Shown here: piece by piece, positions 1-8,715 of the stretch
Numbering within the stretch: the stretch's first letter is position 1
Layout: the number at the start of each line of letters is the position of its first letter
Assembly: GCA_945867725.1 (NCBI GenBank)
Contig: CAMBJI010000006.1
Location: 1 to 19,332, forward strand
DNA length: 19,332 nucleotides
Direction: 5' to 3'
From: Bordetella parapertussis
GTDB lineage: Bacteria; Pseudomonadota; Gammaproteobacteria; Burkholderiales; Burkholderiaceae_D
Position numbers and translations under genes: made by a program
Notes under the pieces: model-generated
Databases searched by the model: none
Told to the model about the DNA's origin: nothing
Seen by the model: only the letters and a program-made list of their open reading frames with translations

Positions 1-2
1 CA

Positions 3-653
3 GTCAGCGGGTGCGAATATGCGAACGTCAATGCAAATGATGAGTCTCCGAAAAAGTTGTTGGGGGACGGTAGTCCGGGCGCACAGTCACTTTTAGCTGA
101 TTTCATTGACGAGCAAACAAAATTATTGAGTGCCGAGCAAGATCCTGGCAAGAAAAATGAAATACAAAAAAATATGGATACTGTCCAAGAACTGGGCCAG
201 CAGATTGCTGATCTTTATCAGGGAAATAAATACAAATACGCCGGCAACGATCCGTACAAGATTACGTCCCGAATCGCCGTTCTTTCTTACATGCTTGGCG
301 GAGGAACGACAATCAATTGCAAGAGCGGGAAAGATCGTACCGGCCAGCTGGACACGGAAGCAAAATTCCTTGCAATACAGATCGCGACTTCAGGGGGGAA
401 GGTGCCTGATCCGGATGCTGAGAAGACCGATCTGCAGAAACTGCAGCTGGTTGCGATCACTTTTCTTGATGAGTCGCGAACGAAAATTCAGCAATACAGC
501 ACGGGCTATATGGGCTCGAAGCTCGATGGAGTGCCTGCTGTGTTCCGCAACCTTGTCCCCGTGCTAAACCGCTCCAGCGAGGAAATTCAGCAAATGATTG
601 AGCGTGCAAAGGTCGAATTCATTGGTAACGCACCTCACACCGGTTCGCAGTGA
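3..653 (+). CDS. SopB/IpgD-family inositol phosphate phosphatase, C-terminal part (5' end outside window)
   Basis: The frame is open from base 3 without a start, so the N-terminus lies left of the window; a TTG at 57 is only an internal codon. The protein carries [10 protein letters not shown] (318-344, catalytic Cys at 318-320, Arg at 336-338). This is the CX5R phosphatase loop in the form used by Salmonella SopB and Shigella IpgD, type III effectors that hydrolyse phosphoinositides and inositol phosphates in host cells. Two more blocks recall that family: an Asn-rich stretch before the loop (around NVNANDE, 27-47) and a later segment with [12 protein letters not shown], similar to the IQ..NTG..G.K block of SopB. 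Bases 111-240 are clearly richer in A than the neighbouring housekeeping genes, which fits acquired DNA. No secretion system or chaperone gene is visible here. Family assignment is strong; secretion and target are inference. Confidence 0.8.
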   Translation, partial: VSGCEYANVNANDESPKKLLGDGSPGAQSLLADFIDEQTKLLSAEQDPGKKNEIQKNMDTVQELGQQIADLYQGNKYKYAGNDPYKITSRIAVLSYMLGGGTTINCKSGKDRTGQLDTEAKFLAIQIATSGGKVPDPDAEKTDLQKLQLVAITFLDESRTKIQQYSTGYMGSKLDGVPAVFRNLVPVLNRSSEEIQQMIERAKVEFIGNAPHTGSQ

Positions 654-702
654 TTTCTGATCGGAGCTGCCACCTCGCGTGTAGCGAAACGGCGCCCAAG
701 TG

Positions 703-729
703 AAAGGGGCTGTCAGCCAACAGTCCTTT
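703..729. terminator. Bidirectional hairpin terminator between the phosphatase gene and hemB
   Basis: The arms AAAGGGGCTGT (703-713) and ACAGTCCTTT (720-729) pair over about ten positions with one bulged G and one G-T pair, around loop CAGCCA. The outer A/T pairs supply a short U tract in either direction. It lies 50 bases after the phosphatase stop and 18 bases beyond the hemB stop, so it could end both convergent transcripts. The U tract is short, so efficiency is uncertain. Confidence 0.55.
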
Positions 730-746
730 GCGAGCTGAAGCGCGGA

Positions 747-1952
<1,206 letters not shown>

Positions 1953-1955
1953 ATG

Positions 1956-2639
1956 TCACGCAGGCTGCTCGTCGTCCCCGCTCATGCCCAGCAGTTCGAT
2001 GATCTTTTGATCTGCTTCCTCGAGACCGCTGCGCTTAAGCGCAGAAAACAATTGCACAGAGAATGGCAGAGGTCGGCCTTGTTCGTCAACATAGCTTGAC
2101 AGTACAGAGTGTCCCAGACGCAGGGCCTCAGCCGCTTCGCTGCGATTGAGCTTGTCTGCCTTGCTTAAAATGCAATGTACTGGCTTGCCAGTGGCTGCGA
2201 ACCATTCCAGCATCTCGGTATCGAGTTCGGTGAAAGGGCGTCTTGCGTCCATGATCAGTACCAGCGCCGCGAGCTGGTCGCGTTCTTGGACATAGCGTCC
2301 CAAAAGCAGCTGCCAGTGGTCTTTTGCCGAGCCTGATACCTCCGCATAGCCGTAGCCCGGAAGATCGACCAGAAAAGCGCGAATCTCATCGACCCGGGTG
2401 GCATCCTTGCGGTGCTGACCGACATGAGCGCCGCCCAAGGAAAAGAAATTAATGTGTTGGGTTCGGCCCGGGGTGCGGGACGCGAAGGCCAGCTTTTTCT
2501 GATTGCACAGGACATTAATCGCGGTCGATTTGCCGGCGTTCGAGCGACCGGCGAACGCGATCTCGGGAACTTTATAATTTGGCAAATCCGGTAGTCGATT
2601 AACCGTCGTGAAAAAGCGGGCTTGCCAGAGAAGGGACAT
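1956..2639 (-). CDS. engB: Ribosome-biogenesis GTP-binding protein EngB (YihA/YsxC)
   Basis: EngB is an essential small TRAFAC-class GTPase needed for late assembly of the large ribosomal subunit. The 227-aa protein from ATG 2639 begins [14 protein letters not shown], the usual N-terminus of betaproteobacterial EngB. G motifs are in order: G1 GRSNAGKST (31-39), G2 Thr in PGRTQ (57-61), G3 DLPGYG (92-97), G4 SKADK (159-163) and G5 SA at 199-200. An upstream in-frame TTG at 2693 would add 18 residues lacking family character and is less likely. The gene lies 207 bases upstream of hemB on the same strand, separated by the anti-hemB region. Confidence 0.96.
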   Translation of the reverse strand: MSLLWQARFFTTVNRLPDLPNYKVPEIAFAGRSNAGKSTAINVLCNQKKLAFASRTPGRTQHINFFSLGGAHVGQHRKDATRVDEIRAFLVDLPGYGYAEVSGSAKDHWQLLLGRYVQERDQLAALVLIMDARRPFTELDTEMLEWFAATGKPVHCILSKADKLNRSEAAEALRLGHSVLSSYVDEQGRPLPFSVQLFSALKRSGLEEADQKIIELLGMSGDDEQPA

Positions 2640-2681
2640 GAGGCTGCGTGCTGCAGAGGCGCGTACAAAGAAAGGACGGCC

Positions 2682-2694
2682 ATTGTAGTACAAT
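2682..2694. promoter_or_regulatory. Palindrome carrying a TACAAT -10-like box on both strands
   Basis: ATTGTA-G-TACAAT is a perfect inverted repeat with one central base, in the divergent gap between engB and the cytochrome c4 gene. Each arm reads TACAAT, one mismatch from the sigma-70 -10 consensus, towards engB on the minus strand and towards the cytochrome on the plus strand. No good -35 box stands 16-18 bases away on either side, so this may be a weak or activated divergent promoter, or an operator. Confidence 0.35.
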
Positions 2695-2813
2695 CAGGGG
2701 CTCAAAAATTGGCTTCAAACACGCTGAATCTGGTTTTGCTTTGCACACCACCGATGCCAGTCTGAAGAAGCCGCAAGCGCAAAGAAAATCAATCCAAAAC
2801 CCCGGATAATTGA

Positions 2814-3473
2814 ATGAAACCTGCCCCGTCCTTGTTTATCAAATTCGCCTCTTTTATCGTGTTGATCTCTGCTTCTTTGGCTCATGCCAATGATGCGAAA
2901 CCAGCTACCGAAGCAGACCCTACCAAGGGCGGCAATCTTTACGCCAACGGTGATCCGTCACGCGGCGTACTTGCCTGCGTTGCATGCCACGGCGCTGCGG
3001 GTAATTCAACTATCACTCAAAATCCAAAACTGGCAGGTCAACACGCGGCTTATATTAAGAAGCAGCTTTATGATTTCCAGGGCCCTAATCGCAACAACGC
3101 CATCATGACCGGGATAGCCAAGGGGCTGGATGACAACGACATTCGCAACGTTGCCGCCTTTCTGGATCAGCAAAAGCCGGCGCCGGGTGCGGCGCGCAAT
3201 AAAAACACGGTTGAGCTGGGCAAGAAAATCTACCGTGCCGGTATCGCTGACAAGAATGTGCCAGCGTGCGCAGGCTGCCACAGCCCCAACGGCGCCGGTA
3301 TTCCTGCTCAATATGCCCGTGTCGCCGGACAGCATCAGGATTACACCCTGGCTCAGCTGACCAATTTCCGTACCGGCTCACGTACGAACAGCGCTCAGAT
3401 GACTGCGATTGGCAAGCGGCTATCCGACGAAGAGATGCAAGCGGTGGCAGACTACATAGCTGGTTTGAAGTAA
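2814..3473 (+). CDS. Di-heme cytochrome c4
   Basis: A 219-aa periplasmic electron carrier with two class I cytochrome c domains. A hydrophobic signal peptide runs to about A25 (AHA before NDAKP). The heme sites are CVACH (55-59) and CAGCH (152-156). The distal axial methionines are probably M98 (NNAIMTG) and M196 (NSAQMTA), placed alike in both halves, as expected for the duplicated c4 fold. Cytochrome c4 passes electrons from the bc1 complex to terminal oxidases. The System II maturation genes resB and ccsB, which would attach its hemes, come directly after it. A strong terminator follows, so it is probably its own transcription unit. Confidence 0.95.
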   Translation: MKPAPSLFIKFASFIVLISASLAHANDAKPATEADPTKGGNLYANGDPSRGVLACVACHGAAGNSTITQNPKLAGQHAAYIKKQLYDFQGPNRNNAIMTGIAKGLDDNDIRNVAAFLDQQKPAPGAARNKNTVELGKKIYRAGIADKNVPACAGCHSPNGAGIPAQYARVAGQHQDYTLAQLTNFRTGSRTNSAQMTAIGKRLSDEEMQAVADYIAGLK

Positions 3474-3510
3474 GCGCGGCGCAGGCAAACCGGGCCGACA
3501 CGCGGCCGCG

Positions 3511-3546
3511 AGGGGGTGGCTGAGAAGTCGCCCCTTTTGTTTTTTG
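3511..3546 (+). terminator. Intrinsic terminator after cytochrome c4
   Basis: A GC-rich stem, GGGGTGGC paired with GTCGCCCC and containing two wobble pairs, encloses the loop TGAGAA. It is followed by TTTTGTTTTTT, beginning 38 bases after the cytochrome stop codon. Confidence 0.8.
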
Positions 3547-3701
3547 CTGTAAGGTTTTCGGAGCCGAAAGATAAAGACCCACACGGACTCAGGACATGGG
3601 CAGCGAGCCGCCTTTACAGGAATAAAATGGCGTCATAACCGAACGCTGGCCCAAGCTGCCATGGCTGATAGCCACCACCCGAGACAAAGCACACCACACT
3701 C

Positions 3702-5804
3702 ATGACTACGAGCACTGAGGGAATCGTTCTACAAACCCGCCGTCGATGGCTATCGGACGCTGTCGAGCTGGTGTCGTCCATGCGCTTTGCGATCAGTCTG
3801 TTGACGGTCATATCGATCGCATCCGTCGTGGGCACGGTCGTTACCCAAAATGAACCCATGCCGAACTATGTGAATCAGTTCGGTCCGTTCTGGTTCGAGA
3901 TTTTTGCGCATTTCTCGATCTACTCGGTGTACGCGGCCTGGTGGTTCTTGCTGATCATGGCCTTTCTGGTGACGTCCACCTCGCTTTGCATAGCGCGTAA
4001 TGCGCCAAAAATGCTTAAGGATATGAAAAGTTGGCGCGAGAGCGTGCGCGAACAGTCTTTACGCAATTTTCATCATCGCGCCGAATGGTCTGCGCAGGTG
4101 GGTGGCGAGCAGTTTGCCGCACAAGCCGCTCGAGTCGTCGCCTCAGATGGCTATCAGGTGAAGCTGGTGCAAAAAGGCGAGGCAACGCTGCTGACTGCCA
4201 AACAAGGTGCGGCCAACAAACTGGGGTACATCTTTGCGCACTCGGCCATTGTGATCATCTGTGTCGGCGGTTTGCTCGACTCCAGTCTGCCGATTAGTGC
4301 GCAACAATGGCTGTTTGATAAAGAAGCTTTTATCGGCAATGGGATCATCGCTGAAATTCCGGAGCGTCATCGTCTGGGTTTGGGTAATTTGACCTTCCGT
4401 GGCAATACCTTCATTCCTGAAGGCTCTGCCAGCAAGACGGCAATCGTTCCCGTTGGTGAAGGCGTGATGATTCAGGAGTTGCCCTTTACCCTGCAGTTGG
4501 AAAAATTCGTCGTGGATTTTTATTCGACGGGCATGCCCAAGCTCTTCGCCAGCAATGTCATCGTGACAGATCATGAAACCGGCAAAAGTTTTTCTGCGAC
4601 GATCAAGGTCAACGAGCCGCTGATCTACAAGGGTTTGTCGGTTTATCAATCAAGTTTTGAGGACGGAGGAAGCCGTCTGAGGCTGGTGGGTCATCCCATG
4701 ATTGGGCCCGGCAGCGGCTCTTTTCTTGTTGAGGGTGAGGTGGGTAAATCCACACCGCTCGTCGGCAGCAGTGGTGCTGAATACACCATTGAATGGTCAG
4801 GATTCAGGCCCTTCAATGTGGAAAACACCAGTGTCAATGGCCAGGATGTTCGTGCAGTTAATAAGTCCAAGAGCTTCAATGAAAAATTCAGCGCGACGCT
4901 GGACGAAAGACTCGGTTCCGCAGCCAACCCCAAAAAAACCAAGGAACTGAAAAACGTTGGTCCAAGTGTGCAGTACAAGCTCCGTGACAAGACAGGGCAG
5001 GCACGCGAATTCAATAACTACATGTTGCCGGTAATGCTCGATGGCAGTGATGTCTTCCTTGCTGGTCTGCGCGAGTCGCCCTCAGAAAATTTCCGTTATC
5101 TGCGTATTCCTGCCGATGACAAAGGTACGGTCAATGAATGGATGCGCTTGCGCGCCGCCATCGGTGATAGCGCGCTGCGCGAAAAAGCTGCGACACGTTA
5201 CGCGCAAAAAATGCCGCTAATTTCTGCTGATAATAAATCCTTGCGGGATCAACTCAAGGCCTCATCATTGCGCGCGATGAGTATCTTCGTCGGTGATCGC
5301 GAATCCTCTGGCTATATCGCGATAGCGCGTTTCATTGGCACTTTGCCAGAAGCGCAGCAGGAGAAAGCCGCTGATGCCTTCATGAAGATACTCAACGGCA
5401 GTCTTTGGGAGCTATGGCAGGTCGCACGAGAAAAAGACGGGTTGCCGCCGGTGACTGCCGACGAAAAACACGGCCGCTTCCTGCAAGTTGCAAGCAATGC
5501 GCTTGCTGATGGCTTCTTCTACGGCGCGCCAGTGTTTCTTCAGCTCCAAGGATTTGATCAGGTGAAAGCATCCGTGCTGCAAGTGACCAAATCACCCGGG
5601 AAAAATGTGGTTTACCTGGGTTGTTTATTGTTGGTGCTGGGTGTTTTCGCGATGCTTTACGTGCGCGAGCGCCGGCTGTGGATCTGGATTCGCCCACAAG
5701 AGGGTGGCGGCACACATGCGTTGATGGCCATGAGTTCGCAGCGACGCAGTCTGGATTTTGATAAAGAATTCGAACGGCTCAAGGCACGACTCAATCCTCA
5801 ATGA
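3702..5804 (+). CDS. resB: System II cytochrome c biogenesis protein ResB (Ccs1)
   Basis: ResB works with CcsB/ResC as the System II heme lyase, which carries heme across the inner membrane and attaches it to apocytochrome CXXCH motifs. The 700-aa length suits the long betaproteobacterial form. Membrane segments are visible at about 28-47, 74-96, 176-195 and 635-655. A large periplasmic domain (about 200-630) lies between the third and fourth, and the tail is cytoplasmic and charged. The N-terminal pattern (SSMRFAISLLTVISIASVVGT, then a short Pro/Asn-rich loop) is typical of ResB. No convincing Shine-Dalgarno precedes the ATG at 3702, so the start is less certain than the identity. It ends 89 bases before ccsB. 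Confidence 0.94.
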   Translation: MTTSTEGIVLQTRRRWLSDAVELVSSMRFAISLLTVISIASVVGTVVTQNEPMPNYVNQFGPFWFEIFAHFSIYSVYAAWWFLLIMAFLVTSTSLCIARNAPKMLKDMKSWRESVREQSLRNFHHRAEWSAQVGGEQFAAQAARVVASDGYQVKLVQKGEATLLTAKQGAANKLGYIFAHSAIVIICVGGLLDSSLPISAQQWLFDKEAFIGNGIIAEIPERHRLGLGNLTFRGNTFIPEGSASKTAIVPVGEGVMIQELPFTLQLEKFVVDFYSTGMPKLFASNVIVTDHETGKSFSATIKVNEPLIYKGLSVYQSSFEDGGSRLRLVGHPMIGPGSGSFLVEGEVGKSTPLVGSSGAEYTIEWSGFRPFNVENTSVNGQDVRAVNKSKSFNEKFSATLDERLGSAANPKKTKELKNVGPSVQYKLRDKTGQAREFNNYMLPVMLDGSDVFLAGLRESPSENFRYLRIPADDKGTVNEWMRLRAAIGDSALREKAATRYAQKMPLISADNKSLRDQLKASSLRAMSIFVGDRESSGYIAIARFIGTLPEAQQEKAADAFMKILNGSLWELWQVAREKDGLPPVTADEKHGRFLQVASNALADGFFYGAPVFLQLQGFDQVKASVLQVTKSPGKNVVYLGCLLLVLGVFAMLYVRERRLWIWIRPQEGGGTHALMAMSSQRRSLDFDKEFERLKARLNPQ

Positions 5805-5820
5805 GCCTGCAATAAACCCC

Positions 5821-5853
5821 GCCCAAATCAGATTGGGCAAGCCCATCAGGGCT
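5821..5853 (+). other. Two adjacent small hairpins between resB and ccsB
   Basis: GCCCAA-ATCAGA-TTGGGC (5821-5838) is followed at once by AGCCC-ATCA-GGGCT (5840-5853). The right arm of the first (GGGC) could instead pair with the left arm of the second (GCCC), so the two folds compete. No T run follows, so this is not a standard terminator. It may tune resB/ccsB expression or stabilise mRNA. Confidence 0.35.
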
Positions 5854-5857
5854 GCAC

Positions 5858-5863
5858 TATACT
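5858..5863 (+). promoter_or_regulatory. Possible -10 element for ccsB
   Basis: TATACT lies 33 bases before the ccsB start. The best upstream hexamer (TTGGGC, 5833-5838) sits at a poor 19-base spacing, so this is a weak candidate. Confidence 0.25.
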
Positions 5864-5893
5864 TGCCTCATTCGCTGCAGTACACGGAGAAAA

Positions 5894-7048
5894 ATGATGG
5901 AACTCACTGAAAACCCAACCTACACCGAAAATCCCGGCATCCTTAAGAGTGCCAGTGTGTTCGACTGGATTTTTGCGCTGATACTTGCTTCCGGTGCGTT
6001 GTTTGCGTTCAACCGCTACGGCGATTTCATGGATATCTATGAAAAAGTCATCCTCTTAGCGGCAGCCCCCGTATTCGTCGGATTGGGCTGGTATTGGAAA
6101 TCTTCGCGTGTGCTGATGTTGCTGATTTTTGGATTGTCCCTGTGGGCCATTTCCATGTATGCCGGCAATCTGGAAATGGCGCAGTCTCGGTTTTTCCTCA
6201 AATACCTCTTTTCGAGCCAGTCTGCCATTTTGTGGATGAGCTTTCTGTTTGGCTTGTCTACCGTGTTCTACTGGGGTGGTTTGCTCTCGCGTTCAGATTT
6301 TGGTGGTGCCGTCGGAAGTCGCTTGTGCTGGGCAGCGATATTGATGGGTTTCATCGGCCTGATGGTGCGCTGGTATGAGTCGTATCTGCTGGGTGCGGAT
6401 ATTGGTCATATTCCAGTATCGAACCTCTACGAAGTATTTGTATTGTTTTGCCTGATCACCGCATTGTTTACCGTCTTCTACGAAGAAAAATACGAGACTC
6501 GTCAGGTAAGTGGATTCATCCTGCTGGTGATCTCGGCGGCTGTTGGATTTCTGCTCTGGTACATGACCAGCCGAGATGCACATGAAATCCAGCCCTTGGT
6601 ACCCGCGCTGCAAAGCTGGTGGATGAAGATCCACGTCCCCGCTAACTTTATCGGCTATGGCACGTTTGCGCTGGCCGCCATGGTGGGTGTCGCCTATCTG
6701 CTGAAATCCAAATCCATACTGGCGGATCGTTTGCCCTCGCTTGAGGTACTCGATGACATCATGTACAAGGCAATTGCGGTTGGTTTTGCTTTCTTCACGA
6801 TTGCCACGATTCTCGGTGCGCTCTGGGCCGCCGATGCCTGGGGTGGTTACTGGTCATGGGATCCCACGGAAACTTGGGCACTGATCGTCTGGCTCAATTA
6901 CGCCGCATGGCTGCATATGCGCTTGATGAAGGGCCTGCGTGGGCAAGTGGCTGCATGGTGGGCCATCGGTGGACTACTTGTCACCAGCTTTGCTTTTCTT
7001 GGCGTGAATATGTTCCTGTCCGGCTTGCATTCTTACGGCGAGTTATAA
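5894..7048 (+). CDS. ccsB: System II cytochrome c biogenesis protein CcsB (ResC/CcsA family)
   Basis: A polytopic inner-membrane heme-handling protein of 384 aa with about eight hydrophobic segments. It shows the tryptophan-rich WWD signature, WGGYWSWDPTETW (316-328), which binds heme on the periplasmic face. Histidines next to it, notably H247 (MKIHVPANF) and H379 (GLHSYG), match conserved positions that coordinate heme in this family. With ResB it forms the cytochrome c synthetase; the cytochrome c4 gene two genes upstream is an obvious substrate. GGAG at 5886-5889 lies close before tandem ATGs at 5894 and 5897; the second has the better spacing, which would drop one residue. Confidence 0.95.
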   Translation: MMELTENPTYTENPGILKSASVFDWIFALILASGALFAFNRYGDFMDIYEKVILLAAAPVFVGLGWYWKSSRVLMLLIFGLSLWAISMYAGNLEMAQSRFFLKYLFSSQSAILWMSFLFGLSTVFYWGGLLSRSDFGGAVGSRLCWAAILMGFIGLMVRWYESYLLGADIGHIPVSNLYEVFVLFCLITALFTVFYEEKYETRQVSGFILLVISAAVGFLLWYMTSRDAHEIQPLVPALQSWWMKIHVPANFIGYGTFALAAMVGVAYLLKSKSILADRLPSLEVLDDIMYKAIAVGFAFFTIATILGALWAADAWGGYWSWDPTETWALIVWLNYAAWLHMRLMKGLRGQVAAWWAIGGLLVTSFAFLGVNMFLSGLHSYGEL

Positions 7049-7054
7049 ACGGCC

Positions 7055-7088
7055 CGAGCATAGGCGGTCTTCATACTGCTTATGCTCG
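7055..7088 (+). other. Long intergenic hairpin between ccsB and msrP
   Basis: Bases 7055-7068 pair with 7075-7088 over 14 positions (12 Watson-Crick, two G-T) around the loop CTTCAT; the outer arms are CGAGCATA and TATGCTCG. It begins six bases after the ccsB stop and ends 35 bases before the msrP start. Only two Ts follow, so it is not a typical intrinsic terminator. It could slow polymerase, protect the ccsB 3' end, or control msrP. Confidence 0.55.
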
Positions 7089-7123
7089 TTCAAGTCTCAC
7101 CCGCACAGCATCACGGAGCCAGC

Positions 7124-8089
7124 ATGCTGATCAAACTTCCTCGCTCTACCGACCCGCTGCCCTCCGAGATCACGACACGAGAGCAATTCCAATCACGTCG
7201 CCATTTTTTGACGCAACTTGCTGCAGGTGGCTTGTCAGCAGGCGCGTTGGTCGACGCCGCGATGGCCAATGAGGCCGCGTCGCGCGCACGTCTTCCCGCT
7301 CGCATCAACCCAGTCTATACCGCGGCGGACAAGGCAACTGCCATTGCAGATGCAACCAGCTACAACAACTTCTATGAATTCGGGCTAGACAAGGGCGATC
7401 CCATGGTGCGCGCCGGAACGCTGAAAACAAAACCCTGGACCGTGCGCATCGATGGTGAAGTCAAAAAGCCTCTAACGCTTGATATCGACAGTCTGCTTAA
7501 ACTCGCGCCCATTGAGGAACGCCTGTACCGTCTGCGTTGTGTCGAGGGCTGGTCGATGGTAATCCCTTGGTCGGGCTATTCGCTGGCCGAGTTGATACGC
7601 AAAGTCGAACCGACGGGGAATGCGAAATTCGTCGAATTCATCACGCTCGCCGATCCGGCGCAAATGCCGGGCTTGGGCAGTCGCGTCTTGTCCTGGCCTT
7701 ATGTCGAGGGTCTTCGTCTGGATGAGGCCATGCATCCACTCACGCTGCTCAGTCTGGGTATGTATGGGCAAGTGCTGCCGAATCAGAACGGGGCACCGGT
7801 TCGCATCATCGTGCCTTGGAAATACGGATTCAAGTCGGCGAAATCGATTGTGCGCATTCGCTTCACTGAAACCCAGCCCAAAACGGCATGGAACAGCGTC
7901 GCACCTGACGAGTACGGTTTTTATTCCAACGTGAATCCGGAAGTCAGTCATCCTCGATGGTCGCAGGCCACGGAGCGTCGTATTGGTGAAGATGGCTTCC
8001 TCACGCGCAAGCGCAAGACCCTGATGTTCAATGGCTACCCGGAAGTGGCATCGCTGTACTCAGGTATGGACCTCAAAAAATTCTACTGA
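7124..8089 (+). CDS. msrP: Protein-methionine-sulfoxide reductase catalytic subunit MsrP (YedY), molybdopterin enzyme
   Basis: MsrP repairs oxidised methionine in periplasmic proteins, using a molybdenum-molybdopterin cofactor and electrons from MsrQ. The 321-aa protein begins at ATG 7124, which has GGAG at 7114-7117; an upstream in-frame ATG at 7082 lies inside the intergenic hairpin and was rejected. It carries a twin-arginine export signal, SRRHFL (24-29) with a following hydrophobic stretch to about A48, as expected for a protein exported folded with its cofactor. The Mo-ligand cysteine of the sulfite oxidase fold is C139 in RCVEGWS. The C-terminus ([12 protein letters not shown]) is typical of the family. 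msrQ follows after eight bases. Confidence 0.96.
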   Translation: MLIKLPRSTDPLPSEITTREQFQSRRHFLTQLAAGGLSAGALVDAAMANEAASRARLPARINPVYTAADKATAIADATSYNNFYEFGLDKGDPMVRAGTLKTKPWTVRIDGEVKKPLTLDIDSLLKLAPIEERLYRLRCVEGWSMVIPWSGYSLAELIRKVEPTGNAKFVEFITLADPAQMPGLGSRVLSWPYVEGLRLDEAMHPLTLLSLGMYGQVLPNQNGAPVRIIVPWKYGFKSAKSIVRIRFTETQPKTAWNSVAPDEYGFYSNVNPEVSHPRWSQATERRIGEDGFLTRKRKTLMFNGYPEVASLYSGMDLKKFY

Positions 8090-8097
8090 CCACCACC

Positions 8098-8709
8098 ATG
8101 CGCTTTGGTCCCCGGCAGCTGCTCTGGGCAAAGTGGATGTTGTTTGGGCTCTCGCTGCTGCCTCTGCTACGCCTGATTGCCTTGGGATTCCAGGACAGGC
8201 TCTCCGCCAACCCGATTGAATTTATTACTCGCGCCACCGGCGACTGGACGCTGTATTTTCTTTGTCTGACACTCGCCGTAACACCGCTGCGTCGTCTCAC
8301 AGGTCTGAACGCGCTCATTCGCTTTCGTCGCATGCTGGGCCTGTTCACCTTCTTTTATGCCAGCCTGCATTTTCTGACCTTCATCTGGTTTGATCATTTT
8401 TTTGATCTTGCTGAGATGACGCGCGATGTTTTGAAGCGGCCCTTCATTGCAATGGGTTTCTCAGCCTTTATGTTACTGGTGCCACTGGCACTGACCAGTA
8501 ATGACTTCATGCTCAGGAAATTGGGCAGGCGTTGGTCCCTGCTACATCGCCTGATTTATCTGGTTGCGATATTGGCGGTACTACATTTCTGGTGGATGCG
8601 GGCAGGCAAACATAATTTTGCCGAACCTCTGGTGATGGGCGCGGTGGTTGCTGTGTTGCTGGGACTGCGATTGATCTGGTTACGCTGGGATTTTCTGCGG
8701 CGACGCTGA
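8098..8709 (+). CDS. msrQ: Heme-binding membrane subunit MsrQ (YedZ)
   Basis: MsrQ is the inner-membrane b-type cytochrome that passes electrons from the quinone pool or cytoplasmic donors to MsrP. The 203-aa protein has about six hydrophobic segments. Histidines H91 (ASLHFL), H150 (SLLHRL) and H163 (AVLHFW) match almost exactly the E. coli MsrQ heme ligand positions. It starts eight bases after msrP without its own clear ribosome binding site, so translational coupling is likely. Its stop lies only six bases from the lysA stop on the other strand. Confidence 0.95.
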   Translation: MRFGPRQLLWAKWMLFGLSLLPLLRLIALGFQDRLSANPIEFITRATGDWTLYFLCLTLAVTPLRRLTGLNALIRFRRMLGLFTFFYASLHFLTFIWFDHFFDLAEMTRDVLKRPFIAMGFSAFMLLVPLALTSNDFMLRKLGRRWSLLHRLIYLVAILAVLHFWWMRAGKHNFAEPLVMGAVVAVLLGLRLIWLRWDFLRRR

Positions 8710-8715
8710 ATCGGA

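Noticed and set aside
2640..2693. EngB start at TTG 2693
   Set aside because: It adds 18 residues not typical of EngB and begins in the palindromic promoter-like site; ATG 2639 gives the usual N-terminus.
3614..3859. Minus-strand 81-aa frame before resB
   Set aside because: Overlaps the start of resB and has no ribosome binding site or family character; a shadow of resB.
7082..7123. MsrP start at ATG 7082
   Set aside because: It lies in the intergenic hairpin; ATG 7124 has a good ribosome binding site and places the Tat motif normally.
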